Below are positions 6,887 through 15,862 of a DNA stretch of 64,000 bases, piece after piece; the first letter of the stretch is position 1, and the number at the start of each line of letters is the position of its first letter. Below the pieces are notes generated by a model. It did no database searches. It saw nothing but the letters and a program-made list of their open reading frames with translations, and was not told where the DNA came from. Source of the stretch: Faeciplasma sp964650705 (lineage in GTDB: Bacteria; Bacillota; Clostridia; Oscillospirales; Ruminococcaceae); assembly GCA_964650705.1 (NCBI GenBank), contig CAZYUJ010000004.1, positions 117,253-181,252 on the forward strand, written 5' to 3'. A program made the translations under genes and the position numbers.

Positions 6887-7888
6887 ATGGCTAAATTTGA
6901 AGGCTACGAAAGACGTGAAGCGAAGATCCTCGCTTGTCTTAATGAATATGGCATTTCCTCTATTGACGAATGTAAGGAAATCTGCGATGCTAACGGCATC
7001 GACCCCTATAAGATTACTGAAGAAACACAGCCTATCTGCTTCGAAAACGCTAAGTGGGCATACACCGTTGGTTGTGCGATCGCAATCAAGAAGGGTTGCA
7101 CCAAGGCTGCTGATGCAGCTGCTGCAATCGGTATCGGACTTCAGTCCTTCTGCATTCCCGGCTCTGTTGCTGAGAACAGAAAAGTTGGTCTTGGCCACGG
7201 TAACCTCGCTTCCATGCTTTTGAGCGAATCCACAGAGTGCTTCTGCTTCTTGGCAGGTCACGAATCCTTCGCTGCTGCTGAAGGCGCTATCAAGATCGCT
7301 CTTAACGCGAACAAGGTAAGAGTTAAGCCCTTAAGAGTTATCCTTAACGGTTTAGGCAAGGACGCTGCATTCATCATTTCCAGAATCAACGGCTTTACCT
7401 ATGTTGAAACCAAGTTCGATCCCTTCACCGAACAGGTTGATGTTGTATACGAAAAGGCTTATTCCAACGGCCCCAGAGCTGACGTTAAGTGCTACGGCGC
7501 TGATAACGTTCCCGAAGGCGTTGCAATCATGAAGCTCGAAAACGTTGGCGTTTCCATCACCGGTAACTCCACCAACCCCACCAGATTCCAGCACCCTGTT
7601 GCAGGTACTTATAAGAAGTGGTGCCAGGAAAACGGTGTTAACTACTTCTCCGTTGCTTCCGGCGGCGGTACCGGCAGAACCCTTCACCCTGATAACATGG
7701 GCGCAGGTCCTTCCAGCTACGGCATGACCGACACCATGGGCAGAATGCATTCCGACGCTCAGTTCGCAGGTTCTTCTTCCGTTCCTGCTCACGTTGAAAT
7801 GATGGGCCTCATCGGCATGGGTAACAACCCCATGGTTGGTGCTACCGTTGCTTGCGCGGTTGCAATCGAAGAAGCATTCAAGGCTTAA
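6887..7888 (+). CDS. GGGtGRT family protein
   Basis: 333-residue protein named for its motif: SGGGTGRTLHPDNMG lies at about residues 263-277. Many cysteines are present (for example ECKEIC, QPIC, VGC, KKGC, FCIPG, ECFCFL), as expected for a metal or Fe-S protein, along with a glycine-rich C-terminus (GMGNNPMVG). No membrane segment or signal peptide. It is found next to a NifU-like protein, as here, and the pair is transcribed from one promoter and ended by a terminator. The biochemical role is not established. The strong, uniform codon bias suggests an abundant protein. Confidence 0.85.
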   Translation: MAKFEGYERREAKILACLNEYGISSIDECKEICDANGIDPYKITEETQPICFENAKWAYTVGCAIAIKKGCTKAADAAAAIGIGLQSFCIPGSVAENRKVGLGHGNLASMLLSESTECFCFLAGHESFAAAEGAIKIALNANKVRVKPLRVILNGLGKDAAFIISRINGFTYVETKFDPFTEQVDVVYEKAYSNGPRADVKCYGADNVPEGVAIMKLENVGVSITGNSTNPTRFQHPVAGTYKKWCQENGVNYFSVASGGGTGRTLHPDNMGAGPSSYGMTDTMGRMHSDAQFAGSSSVPAHVEMMGLIGMGNNPMVGATVACAVAIEEAFKA

Positions 7889-7905
7889 TTTCAGATCATA
7901 ATATT

Positions 7906-7937
7906 AACAGGCGGAGCTTTTATGCTCTGCCTGTTTT
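7906..7937 (+). terminator. Terminator after the GGGtGRT gene (copy 1 of a repeated terminator)
   Basis: Stem ACAGGCGGAGC/GCTCTGCCTGT around TTTTAT, then T5. Nearly identical to the terminator at 12339-12372, so the surface-protein gene between is flanked by two copies. Confidence 0.88.
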
Positions 7938-8113
7938 TATTTTGAATCCGCTGATTACATTCAATCAAGATAGCAGACGGATTCCTCAGCTATAATTATA
8001 TAATTGTTGAGAATATGGAAAATCGTATGTAGTTATTTTAACTAATTGTGATTTCAAGAATTATTCAATCCGCTGAATTATTGAATAATCAATCAAATTA
8101 ATTAATTGTCGGA
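7938..8113. promoter_or_regulatory. AT-rich intergenic region with an inverted repeat
   Basis: The stretch holds a perfect 10-bp inverted repeat, ATTATTCAAT (8060-8069) and ATTGAATAAT (8080-8089), about 30 bp upstream of the next -35. It could be an operator. No gene is seen. Confidence 0.4.
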
Positions 8114-8142
8114 TTGACTGAAATTTATCAAAGTGATACAAT
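8114..8142 (+). promoter_or_regulatory. Promoter of the repeat surface protein
   Basis: TTGACT (8114-8119) and TACAAT (8137-8142) with 17-bp spacing; the predicted start is near 8149. Confidence 0.65.
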
Positions 8143-8147
8143 TGTTT

Positions 8148-8181
8148 TGGCACGATTTCACAATATTATTGTTATGTGCCA
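8148..8181 (+). other. 5'-end stem-loop in the surface-protein leader
   Basis: TGGCAC (8148-8153) pairs with GTGCCA (8176-8181) across a 22-nt AT-rich loop, right at the predicted 5' end of the transcript and 10 bases before the AGGAGG site. It could stabilise the mRNA. Confidence 0.4.
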
Positions 8182-8204
8182 CGATTTAATAGGAGGAAGA
8201 ATAT

Positions 8205-11200
8205 ATGAGAAAAGTTTTGGCGCTTGTGCTATCACTTACTATGGTGATCGCACTTTGTGTTCCGTCTTTTGCTGCGACCTATACGGCCGAGGTAACACAG
8301 GCGGCACAGCAAACTGTTACATTCGGTAAGGATTTCGATCCCTCCGAAACACCCACGATCGTTGTGCATTTCCAAGGAACTGTTGAATTTTCTGAGGGCA
8401 AGACCTCAGGTCAGTTCAGAACATTTGCAAACAAGAAGGGCACTACAGGAAACAGCTCGTCGAATGAGGCTGTAAATATTGCTCTTGATTCAACTACTGT
8501 TGATGCTGTTCAGGAGTTCAACCTCAACGCTGTAACGAGTGGTGTTTTCCTTAAAAACTTCAGCAATATCGCTTCCATAAACCTTACCGTAACCGTTTTT
8601 GAGGGTACTTTAGCTGAATACGAGCAATCCCTTAATCAGGGCGGTGACGGCGAAGATGGCGGTGAGGATGGCAGCAACGGCGGCTACAGCAATGATACAG
8701 AAACTGCACTGAACGTAGCTTCACTTAATGGCACCAGCGAGAGCCAGGTTTACGTTAATCTTCCTGATCCTATCTCAGCGGGTGACACTATTGTTGTACA
8801 TGTTATCGGTTCATCTGACGGAAACTTCCGTGTATGGACTACCGACAGCGGTGGAAGCAACCTTTCCAATATTGTAACAATTGAGGCATCCGACTCTATC
8901 GACACCTTGATCGAGCTCACTGCGACTAATGATTCTAAGAACATTCTCTTCAAGGGCCCCAGAAGCGGATCAACTCTTAATAATCTTACCGTTACGTATG
9001 CAGGTGTATACTACGGCACGTTAGAAGAATATAATGCTGCCAATAACGTCGGCGGTGACAATGGTGACGGCGGTAATGACGGCGAAGAAGGCGGTGAGGA
9101 TGGCGGCAACGGCGGCTACAGCAACGATATCGAAACCGCACTTGATATATCAACCGTTTCAGGCACCAGCGAGGGCACGGCTACCGTTAGAATAGGCGAA
9201 GATATTCCCGCGGGCGAATCCTTCGTAGTTCATATTATAGGCTCCTCCGACGGTGACTTCCGTGTTTGGGGTATTGACGTAAATCAGAATACTAACTCAA
9301 ACATTGAATATGTGGTTGCCTCCCAAGAGATCGATAAGGTCTTTGAATTAACTCCGACCGACGTGGTCAACAGAGTATTCTTCAAGGGCCCCAACTCAGG
9401 TACTGCTCTTAATAACCTGAATCTCAGCTACATAGGCATTTTCCGCGGAACGATGGAAGAATATAACGAAGCTATGGGCATCGAGGACGACGGAACAGAC
9501 TATACCGATATCGAAACTCAGATCTCGGGCGTTGCTACGACCAGCGAATCTCAGGCATACGTTAATATTCCATCTCCCGTAACAGGCGGCGACACTATCG
9601 TTGTACACGTTATCGGCTCATCTAACAATAACTTCCGTTCATGGGTTACCGACAGCGGCGGCTCAAGCAGATCTAACTCCGTTGTTATAACTGCTTCCGA
9701 TACTGTTGACAAAGTATTTGAACTCACAGTGAATGAAGAAGAAGTAGATACTTATTCGAGCATTCTCTTTAAAGGCCCCAGCTCAGGCGTTAACCTTGAT
9801 AATCTCACACTTACCTATGTCGGCGTATATTATGGCACGCTTGATGAATACTACGCTGAGCTCGGAATCGAGCCCGATGATGGCTCGGGAGATAATGAGG
9901 ACGTTGAAACCATTCTTGATCACACCAATGTTTCAGGCACCAGCGAGGGTACGGCAATCGTCCCGATCGGCGAGGATATTCCTGTGGGTGAGACTATCGT
10001 AGTGCACATCAAGGGCTCATCTGACGGCGACTTCCGTATCTGGGCAGTTGATCAGAATCAGAATACTAACTCCAACATCGAATACGCAGTAGCATCTCAA
10101 GATATCGATAAGGTATTCGAGCTCACCACTACTGCCGTTGCAAACAGACTCCTCTTCAAGGGCCCCAACTCGGGTACTGCTCTTAATAACCTGAACCTCA
10201 GCTACGTTGCTATCTTCCGCGGAACGATGGAAGAATATAACGAAGCTATGGGCATCGAGGACGACGGAACAGACTATACCGATATCGAAACTCAGATCTC
10301 GGGCGTTGCTACGACCAGCGAAGCTCAGGTGCACGTAAATATTCCCGCACCCGTATCGAGCGGCGATACCATTGTCGTTCATATCATGGGTTCATCCAAT
10401 AACAACTTCCGTTCTTGGATAACTGACGGCGGCGGAGGAGATTACTCTAACGTTGAAGTGATCAATGCTTCCGATTCCGTTGACGAAGTATATGAGCTCA
10501 CTGTTAAGGATACCGCCGACGGAACGTATACAAGTCTTCTCTTCAAGGGCCCCAGCTCAGGCGTTAACCTTGATAGTCTCACGCTTACCTATGTCGGCGT
10601 ATACTATGGTACGCTTGACGAATACTACGCTGAGCTCGGAATTGAGCCCGATGATGGCGGAGAAGGCGGAGAAGGCGGAGAGAGCTCCGTTGAGACCGAA
10701 CTCGATAACACTAATGTATCCGGTACGAGCGAGGGTACAGCGATCATCCGTATCGGCGAGGATATTCCTGCGGGTGAGACTATCGTAGTTCACATTAAGG
10801 GCTCCTCTGACGGCGATTTCCGTGTTTGGGCAGTCGATCAGAATCAGAGCACAAACTCTAACATCGAATACATATTGGCAGGTTCAGAGATCGATAAGGT
10901 ATTTGAGCTTACCACTACTGCAGTAGCAAACAGACTCCTCTTCAAGGGTCCCAACTCGGGTACTGCTCTTAACAATCTCGATTTGTCCTATGTCGCTATC
11001 TTCCGCGGAACGATGGAAGAATATAACGAAGCCATGGGCATCGAGGATGACGGAGTAATTGATTATACTGACGTTGAAACACAGATCTCAAGTGTTAACG
11101 TGACAGACGAGAACCAGATATCTGTTAACATTCCTTCTCCTGTATCCGCAGGCGAAACCATCATCGTTCATGTTATCGGTTCCTCTGACGGCAACTTCCG

Positions 11201-12314
11201 TTCATGGATAACAGACGGCGGCGGAGGAGATTATTCCAATATTAAGGTCTTTGAAGCATCCAACGATATTGATGAGATCTATGAGCTCACCGTTAAGGAT
11301 ACCGCAACCGCCTCCTACTCATCGATCCTCTTCAAAGGTCCTAACTCCAGCATAAAGCTCAACAACCTCCACCTCACCTATGTCGGCGTATACTACGGCA
11401 CGCTTGATGAATACTACGCAGAGCTGAGCGCTAATGAAGGCGGAGAAGGCGAAGAGGGCGAAGAGGGCGGTAACACCGAAAACACCTACTATATTCCTGA
11501 TAATTATGTGCTTGTTCATTATTGGCAGCCGAATTATTCATCTTGGTATGATTGGGGCGCTTGGGTAGGCAACTTACCCGAGGAGATCAAGACAGCTCTC
11601 GCAACAGAAAACGCATTGATCGCACTCGATATCAGCTGCTCGAGAACAGACGCTGCATATTGGATCTCGCTTACACTCAAGGGCGCTGATGCGTCCGCAG
11701 TCGGCAGAACTGACGCAGATTCTTATTCAGGAGAAACCTATTTCTATTCTTGGAACGAAAATGATGACGGCGGTTCATCTATACTGTTCAAGGGTTATGA
11801 ATTGTATAATGCATATCTTGATGCAGGAGGCTCCTCTGACACAGTTGAGGTTCAGACCGGTCTTGCAAATGGTGCGAGTGCATATACCATTCAGGGCGTA
11901 TACGTTGTAGTACCCAAATCAGGCGGCAATGAAGGCGGCAATGAAGGCGGCAACGAAGGCGGCAACGAAGGCGGCGGAATCATTACTCCTCCTATCCCCG
12001 GAACAAACGTCGGCACACAGATATTCACCGGCTTTATTTCAATCGATGATAATTCTCATATGCTTATCATAAACGGCACGGTGATCATCACTGAGCATGA
12101 GTTCGAAAATGGCGTTTGCGTATTCTGCAAGCACATTGATTTGAATGATGATGATATTATTGAGATCGTTGATCCCGTTGAATCCACAACCGAAGAAGAG
12201 GAAGATCCTTATGCTGAGGAAGCGGAAGAAAGCGTTCCCGAAACGGGCTTGTCATTTGCAACTGTCTTGATGGCAGGCGCTCTTGCAGCCGTTACGTTCA
12301 TCAAAAAAAGATAA
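8205..12314 (+). CDS. Large repeat-rich cell-surface protein with a VPETG sorting signal
   Basis: 1369 residues. Signal peptide 1-24 (CVPSFAA). Then eight related units of about 110-125 residues: a divergent one (37-146) and seven in the alternating order A-B-A-B-A-B-A (from about 166, 309, 436, 568, 694, 830 and 957). Shared marks are VVH-x-x-GSS, N/D-FR-x-W, LLFKGP-x-SG and a final GTL/M-x-EY. Gly/Asp-rich linkers join them. A different module (about 1085-1245), a GGNE repeat linker and a CVFC motif follow. The C-terminus is VPETG (1344-1348), a hydrophobic helix and KKR, a sortase-type signal that is not the usual LPxTG. The units look like jelly-roll carbohydrate-binding or adhesion modules; the function is inferred. 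Confidence 0.8.
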   Translation: MRKVLALVLSLTMVIALCVPSFAATYTAEVTQAAQQTVTFGKDFDPSETPTIVVHFQGTVEFSEGKTSGQFRTFANKKGTTGNSSSNEAVNIALDSTTVDAVQEFNLNAVTSGVFLKNFSNIASINLTVTVFEGTLAEYEQSLNQGGDGEDGGEDGSNGGYSNDTETALNVASLNGTSESQVYVNLPDPISAGDTIVVHVIGSSDGNFRVWTTDSGGSNLSNIVTIEASDSIDTLIELTATNDSKNILFKGPRSGSTLNNLTVTYAGVYYGTLEEYNAANNVGGDNGDGGNDGEEGGEDGGNGGYSNDIETALDISTVSGTSEGTATVRIGEDIPAGESFVVHIIGSSDGDFRVWGIDVNQNTNSNIEYVVASQEIDKVFELTPTDVVNRVFFKGPNSGTALNNLNLSYIGIFRGTMEEYNEAMGIEDDGTDYTDIETQISGVATTSESQAYVNIPSPVTGGDTIVVHVIGSSNNNFRSWVTDSGGSSRSNSVVITASDTVDKVFELTVNEEEVDTYSSILFKGPSSGVNLDNLTLTYVGVYYGTLDEYYAELGIEPDDGSGDNEDVETILDHTNVSGTSEGTAIVPIGEDIPVGETIVVHIKGSSDGDFRIWAVDQNQNTNSNIEYAVASQDIDKVFELTTTAVANRLLFKGPNSGTALNNLNLSYVAIFRGTMEEYNEAMGIEDDGTDYTDIETQISGVATTSEAQVHVNIPAPVSSGDTIVVHIMGSSNNNFRSWITDGGGGDYSNVEVINASDSVDEVYELTVKDTADGTYTSLLFKGPSSGVNLDSLTLTYVGVYYGTLDEYYAELGIEPDDGGEGGEGGESSVETELDNTNVSGTSEGTAIIRIGEDIPAGETIVVHIKGSSDGDFRVWAVDQNQSTNSNIEYILAGSEIDKVFELTTTAVANRLLFKGPNSGTALNNLDLSYVAIFRGTMEEYNEAMGIEDDGVIDYTDVETQISSVNVTDENQISVNIPSPVSAGETIIVHVIGSSDGNFRSWITDGGGGDYSNIKVFEASNDIDEIYELTVKDTATASYSSILFKGPNSSIKLNNLHLTYVGVYYGTLDEYYAELSANEGGEGEEGEEGGNTENTYYIPDNYVLVHYWQPNYSSWYDWGAWVGNLPEEIKTALATENALIALDISCSRTDAAYWISLTLKGADASAVGRTDADSYSGETYFYSWNENDDGGSSILFKGYELYNAYLDAGGSSDTVEVQTGLANGASAYTIQGVYVVVPKSGGNEGGNEGGNEGGNEGGGIITPPIPGTNVGTQIFTGFISIDDNSHMLIINGTVIITEHEFENGVCVFCKHIDLNDDDIIEIVDPVESTTEEEEDPYAEEAEESVPETGLSFATVLMAGALAAVTFIKKR
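9441..11060 (+). repeat. Higher-order coding repeat, about 780 bp per A+B unit
   Basis: The segment beginning TTCCGCGGAACGATGG occurs at 9441, 10215 and 11001, so the period is 774 and 786 bp. About 70 bases following the first two starts are identical, including silent sites, which points to recent duplication or gene conversion. The longer period reflects different Gly-rich linker lengths. Confidence 0.85.
11923..11970 (+). repeat. 12-bp tandem repeat coding for GGNE
   Basis: Four near-perfect copies of a 12-bp unit (GGCGGCAATGAA-type) encode a flexible Gly/Asn/Glu linker before the C-terminal domain. The copy number is likely to vary between strains. Confidence 0.75.
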
Positions 12315-12338
12315 ATTGAATCTAGGCTAACATCATGC

Positions 12339-12372
12339 AAAACAGGCAGAGCTTTTATGCTCTGCCTGTTTT
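12339..12372. terminator. Bidirectional terminator after the surface protein (copy 2)
   Basis: Stem AAAACAGGCAGAGC/GCTCTGCCTGTTTT around TTTTAT; A and T runs on both sides serve the convergent genes. Confidence 0.9.
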
Positions 12373-12404
12373 ATGTTTGATCATATATCTGTTATCTCTT
12401 ACTC

Positions 12405-15128
12405 TTAACTCTGTTCAACTTCAAAGTAGGGGAGAGTAAAGCCATGCTCATGCCTCAGTGTGTCTGCGATATCCTCGCTTGAAACGGTGACCATGATCTG
12501 GTTCGCCCTGAAATTGATATAAGCACGACTCGCAAGTCTTTCACCGTTTTCATCAGTTTCAGCGCAGATATCTAAGAACGTGTTGATGAGCGTTTTGAAA
12601 TCACCCTTGAACGCATGGTTGAATTTCACATCCTCACGGGAGTCGTATGCAGACGATACCATGTCGTTTGTCGATATGCTCTCGTTTGAGATCCAATCTA
12701 ACAGCAAGTCTTCGTTCACGTTGTTTCCTGTGCCTATCCACAGATAACCGTTTTCAGCATACATGCCACTATAGTGACAGTTTTCCCAGTTATATCTTGG
12801 ATTATAGAGCATTTCGTAAACAGCGGCATCATATCTTGCCTGTGTATCAGAATTTACTATCGAATCATAATTCTTGCTTTCACCAAGGCAAGCTAGTTCC
12901 AACCCCTGAAGATAGAGTTCTTCGATAGTTATGCCTTCTTCAATAGATTTGCAAAGCTCATCTGTTGCCATTGAAAGCTTATATCCGACATTCTTATCAA
13001 GCGTCAAAAGCTTAAGCTGATCTTCGGTGATAAACGCCACTATCTCACAAGTGTCCTTCATATCATAATCAACACCCAAAACTTCTATGCTGAGCGATTT
13101 AAGTCGCTTGGCTTCAAGCTCTAAATGCTCAAAACTGAGAATTCTGTCATGCCACTTCAAAGAGAAATTCAAAAATGTTTGCTCGAAAACAGCGTTGTCA
13201 TAATCGATAAGTGCATCGTTATATTTATCATCGGAAGCTGAGTATAACGCCTTTTCAAGCTGTGGAATCTCTTGCTCAAGTTCACTTAACCGAACCCGAA
13301 TTTGCTCTTTTGTTAAGTTATCGGGTGATCTTAAAGTATCAGAAGTTGATACTATCTCGTTGTATTCCTCGATATAGCTATTGCTTATACCGAAAACCTC
13401 AAGCTTAACGGCAAATCTTGTCTCGGCATTATGCTCACTCTTTAATACATCTTCAAGCTCGGACGACAAAGAATACGTGCCGCCGTTTGGCGTGACATAC
13501 TCGGATACATGATCGTTCTTTGTTTCTGTAAAGATGATGTTTTCGTCCTCGTCATAAAGTTCGACCTTAGGCGAGAGGTTTTCGTCAAGCATCTCTTCAA
13601 TAAACTTCTTATAAACTCGCTCGTAAAGGTCATCATCCGATTCAAGATAGTCTTTGATCTTTTCGATATACTCGACTCTCTCTTCATAAGGAATCAACTT
13701 TCGCAGGGACGGACGGTAAATCAAATCGTAAAGCGCATAGACCTCGCCGTCGTGATAGAGCGAATATTCGTTCATCAAAAGCCGCTTCATCTCAGCTTCA
13801 TCGCCGCAGTAAATAGCATCGAGAACATATTCCGGGAGATATTTGTCAGCAGCTCTGAGCTCCTCACGGGTTATGCCGAAATACATAACTGCTTGATAAA
13901 GCGGGGGAGCGGCAGCTTGCTCGATAAGCGTCTGGTTATAATAGACTTCATCGCGGAAACGGTATATTTCTTCCTCGGGCAATATCTCAAACAGAGCTTC
14001 GATCCAATATGAATCCATGACAAACTTGCACTGTTTTTCATCATATGAGCCGTTGAACATCGAAACAACATAAGCATATCGCTTCGCATCATCAGTTTCG
14101 ACTATAGAGCCGCTCTCGTCGAGAGGAAAGTATAATCTTCGAGTTGCCCAATCTTCGTCAAGGAATGCTGTAAGCTCGCTCAAAAGCGACTTTTGAGTGT
14201 AATGCACTGGATTGTAAACGGTCGATGTGATTACAAGCTTTTCGCTGTCAGCCATTTCAAGGTCAAGGTTTTGATACTTGTCACTCATAACCTCGATCTG
14301 CTCGCTGCCGATGTGATATGCAAACTCAAGCCCATTTATCTCATAAACAGCGAATTCCAGCGCTTCATCGGGAACATAATATCCGAATATATCTTCGTTG
14401 ACAAGACTGATATACGAGACGATAGTTTCTCCGATCGCATAAGCAGGTCTATAGCTTTGTGAATCTTCATCTATTTCGTGTCTGCCAAGGTACACGACTT
14501 CATCAAGAACGGCGTCATTCAAACAGTCATAGGTCAGTTGAACTTTATACAAAGTTGAAGAGCCGTTTGCAAAAACCTTTTTACCGGTAAGCTCATATGC
14601 TTCATTTGCGCTGATACGTTCCAAAACAGTGTAGCGAATGAAAGTGATCTCATCCTTCAAGATCGCTGAGTAGTCAGCACACAATGCCTCATATGAATCA
14701 TAATATCCACCGGTTGCTGTGTTCATTGTCACACCCTCGGGAAGCTCGATATCCGGCTCCCACGTTGCATTAAGAACATATTCAAGTCCGTTTAATTGTT
14801 GATATACCGTTATATCCTCGATATTAGGATCTTGAACAGCGGTGCTTTCGCTTGGAGTCGATGTATCGCCCGAAGTATTTGTTGTCACTTCGGGACTTGT
14901 CGGAGTAGTTACATCATCGCTGACAACATAAGGATCCGTGTTGTCGGGGTCTATCGGAAGATCGGCGTTATTTTTTCCGAAAACAAATGCTGCAGTAATC
15001 ACCAACACAACGCAAGCCGCGAGTGTGGCATATTTAGCCCAAGAATATGCTTTTTGTTTAGTCTCGCTTCTTAACAAAAGCTCATCGTCAACGGCGGTGA
15101 TAGCCTCTAACAGATCATAAACTGTCAT
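12405..15128 (-). CDS. Large membrane protein, candidate anti-sigma factor
   Basis: 907 residues. A short cytoplasmic N-terminus (MTVYDLLEAITAVDDELLL), one transmembrane helix (about 32-51, TLAACVVLVITAAFVFG) and a very large outer part that begins with a Thr/Ser/Asp-rich linker (about 58-98). The gene starts inside the stop codon of the sigma-factor gene (ATGA overlap). This coupling and the N-terminal layout are typical of clostridial anti-sigma factors, which hold the sigma factor at the membrane until a signal releases it. The outer part (about 100-907) matches no domain that I recognise; it contains a coiled-coil-like stretch near 610-690. The outer region may sense an envelope or substrate signal. 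Confidence 0.6.
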   Translation of the reverse strand: MTVYDLLEAITAVDDELLLRSETKQKAYSWAKYATLAACVVLVITAAFVFGKNNADLPIDPDNTDPYVVSDDVTTPTSPEVTTNTSGDTSTPSESTAVQDPNIEDITVYQQLNGLEYVLNATWEPDIELPEGVTMNTATGGYYDSYEALCADYSAILKDEITFIRYTVLERISANEAYELTGKKVFANGSSTLYKVQLTYDCLNDAVLDEVVYLGRHEIDEDSQSYRPAYAIGETIVSYISLVNEDIFGYYVPDEALEFAVYEINGLEFAYHIGSEQIEVMSDKYQNLDLEMADSEKLVITSTVYNPVHYTQKSLLSELTAFLDEDWATRRLYFPLDESGSIVETDDAKRYAYVVSMFNGSYDEKQCKFVMDSYWIEALFEILPEEEIYRFRDEVYYNQTLIEQAAAPPLYQAVMYFGITREELRAADKYLPEYVLDAIYCGDEAEMKRLLMNEYSLYHDGEVYALYDLIYRPSLRKLIPYEERVEYIEKIKDYLESDDDLYERVYKKFIEEMLDENLSPKVELYDEDENIIFTETKNDHVSEYVTPNGGTYSLSSELEDVLKSEHNAETRFAVKLEVFGISNSYIEEYNEIVSTSDTLRSPDNLTKEQIRVRLSELEQEIPQLEKALYSASDDKYNDALIDYDNAVFEQTFLNFSLKWHDRILSFEHLELEAKRLKSLSIEVLGVDYDMKDTCEIVAFITEDQLKLLTLDKNVGYKLSMATDELCKSIEEGITIEELYLQGLELACLGESKNYDSIVNSDTQARYDAAVYEMLYNPRYNWENCHYSGMYAENGYLWIGTGNNVNEDLLLDWISNESISTNDMVSSAYDSREDVKFNHAFKGDFKTLINTFLDICAETDENGERLASRAYINFRANQIMVTVSSEDIADTLRHEHGFTLPYFEVEQS

Positions 15129-15685
15129 ATGTTGAATCCCTCCTTTTCAAGATGTTCTTTAAGCTTTTTTCGTGTTCTGAAAAGAATGGAAAGCGTGTTT
15201 GATTCGCTCAAACCATGGCGTATGGCGATATCCTTAACGCTGTCTGAATAGAAATATCTGCGCAGGAACACAGAGCAGTCCCGTTGGCTAAGTGTCCTTA
15301 GAAAGCTGTTGATAGATTGCTCTAATGCCCGTCTGTCGACCTCACCCTCAACGGAGCTATCCGAAGGAACACATTCCGAAAGCTCGTCAAGCGACGCTTT
15401 GAATTCGTTTCCGCCGCGCATTTTTGCCGTGTTCTTTCGATATGTATTGATCGCCAAGTTTCTTGTTATCTTTGCGAAGAACAGCTTTAATGCGTTCGGT
15501 CGCTGAGGCGGTATCGAATTCCACGACTGAAGCCATGTTGAGTTTACGCACTCGTTTGAATCCTCGCTGTTTGATAAAATTGCATTAGCGATCGCAAAGC
15601 AATATGCGCCGTATCTTTCATTTGAAACGGTTATAGCGGTTTGATCTCTTTTCCAATAAAGGGCGATGATATCATTATCCGTCAT
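15125..15685 (-). CDS. ECF-type RNA polymerase sigma factor
   Basis: 186 residues from the ATG at 15685, chosen because AGAGGAGG lies 8 bases upstream; an in-frame ATG 10 codons earlier lacks such a site. Region 2 is seen at about 15-95 ('LFFAKITRNLAINTYRK' is the typical 2.4 end) and region 4 at about 125-180 ('LSQRDCSVFLRRYFYSDSVKDIA..HGLSESNT..ILFRTRKKLKEHL' is the HTH). The middle linker is short and acidic, so it is an ECF member. It directs RNA polymerase to a small set of promoters and is coupled to the anti-sigma candidate. A 17-bp box upstream is shared with the surface protein at 4751-5959. Confidence 0.88.
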   Translation of the reverse strand: MTDNDIIALYWKRDQTAITVSNERYGAYCFAIANAILSNSEDSNECVNSTWLQSWNSIPPQRPNALKLFFAKITRNLAINTYRKNTAKMRGGNEFKASLDELSECVPSDSSVEGEVDRRALEQSINSFLRTLSQRDCSVFLRRYFYSDSVKDIAIRHGLSESNTLSILFRTRKKLKEHLEKEGFNI

Positions 15686-15731
15686 ACAATTAACCTCCTC
15701 TTTCATATCCTTCACTCTATAAGACGCAAAA

Positions 15732-15748
15732 ATTGCCGAAATATTGCA
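15732..15748 (-). promoter_or_regulatory. 17-bp box shared with the surface-protein promoter
   Basis: TGCAATATTTCGGCAAT on the minus strand, 47 bp upstream of the sigma-factor ATG. A TATAAT lies further upstream, so the box may sit downstream of a housekeeping promoter, or itself be the -35 of an autoregulated ECF promoter with GCGTC 15 bp on from TGCAAT. Confidence 0.5.
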
Positions 15749-15793
15749 TGTATCAACAGCATTATACTATATTTCATCTGAATTTTGAACATA

Positions 15794-15821
15794 AAAAGCC
15801 ACCGAAATTTCGGTGGCTTTT
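15794..15821 (-). terminator. Terminator of the solute-binding-protein gene
   Basis: Perfect 28-bp palindrome with GCCACCGAAA/TTTCGGTGGC arms flanked by A4 and T4, 42 bp after the stop codon of the minus-strand gene at 15863. Confidence 0.88.
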
Positions 15822-15862
15822 GTATCATTATGATCTGTCGGTTGATTGATATACGGTATAGG

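Noticed and set aside
8205..12314. Repeated DNA considered as a CRISPR-like or tandem satellite array
   Set aside because: The repeats are in one open reading frame, vary as protein modules and have a period near 780 bp; there are no spacers.
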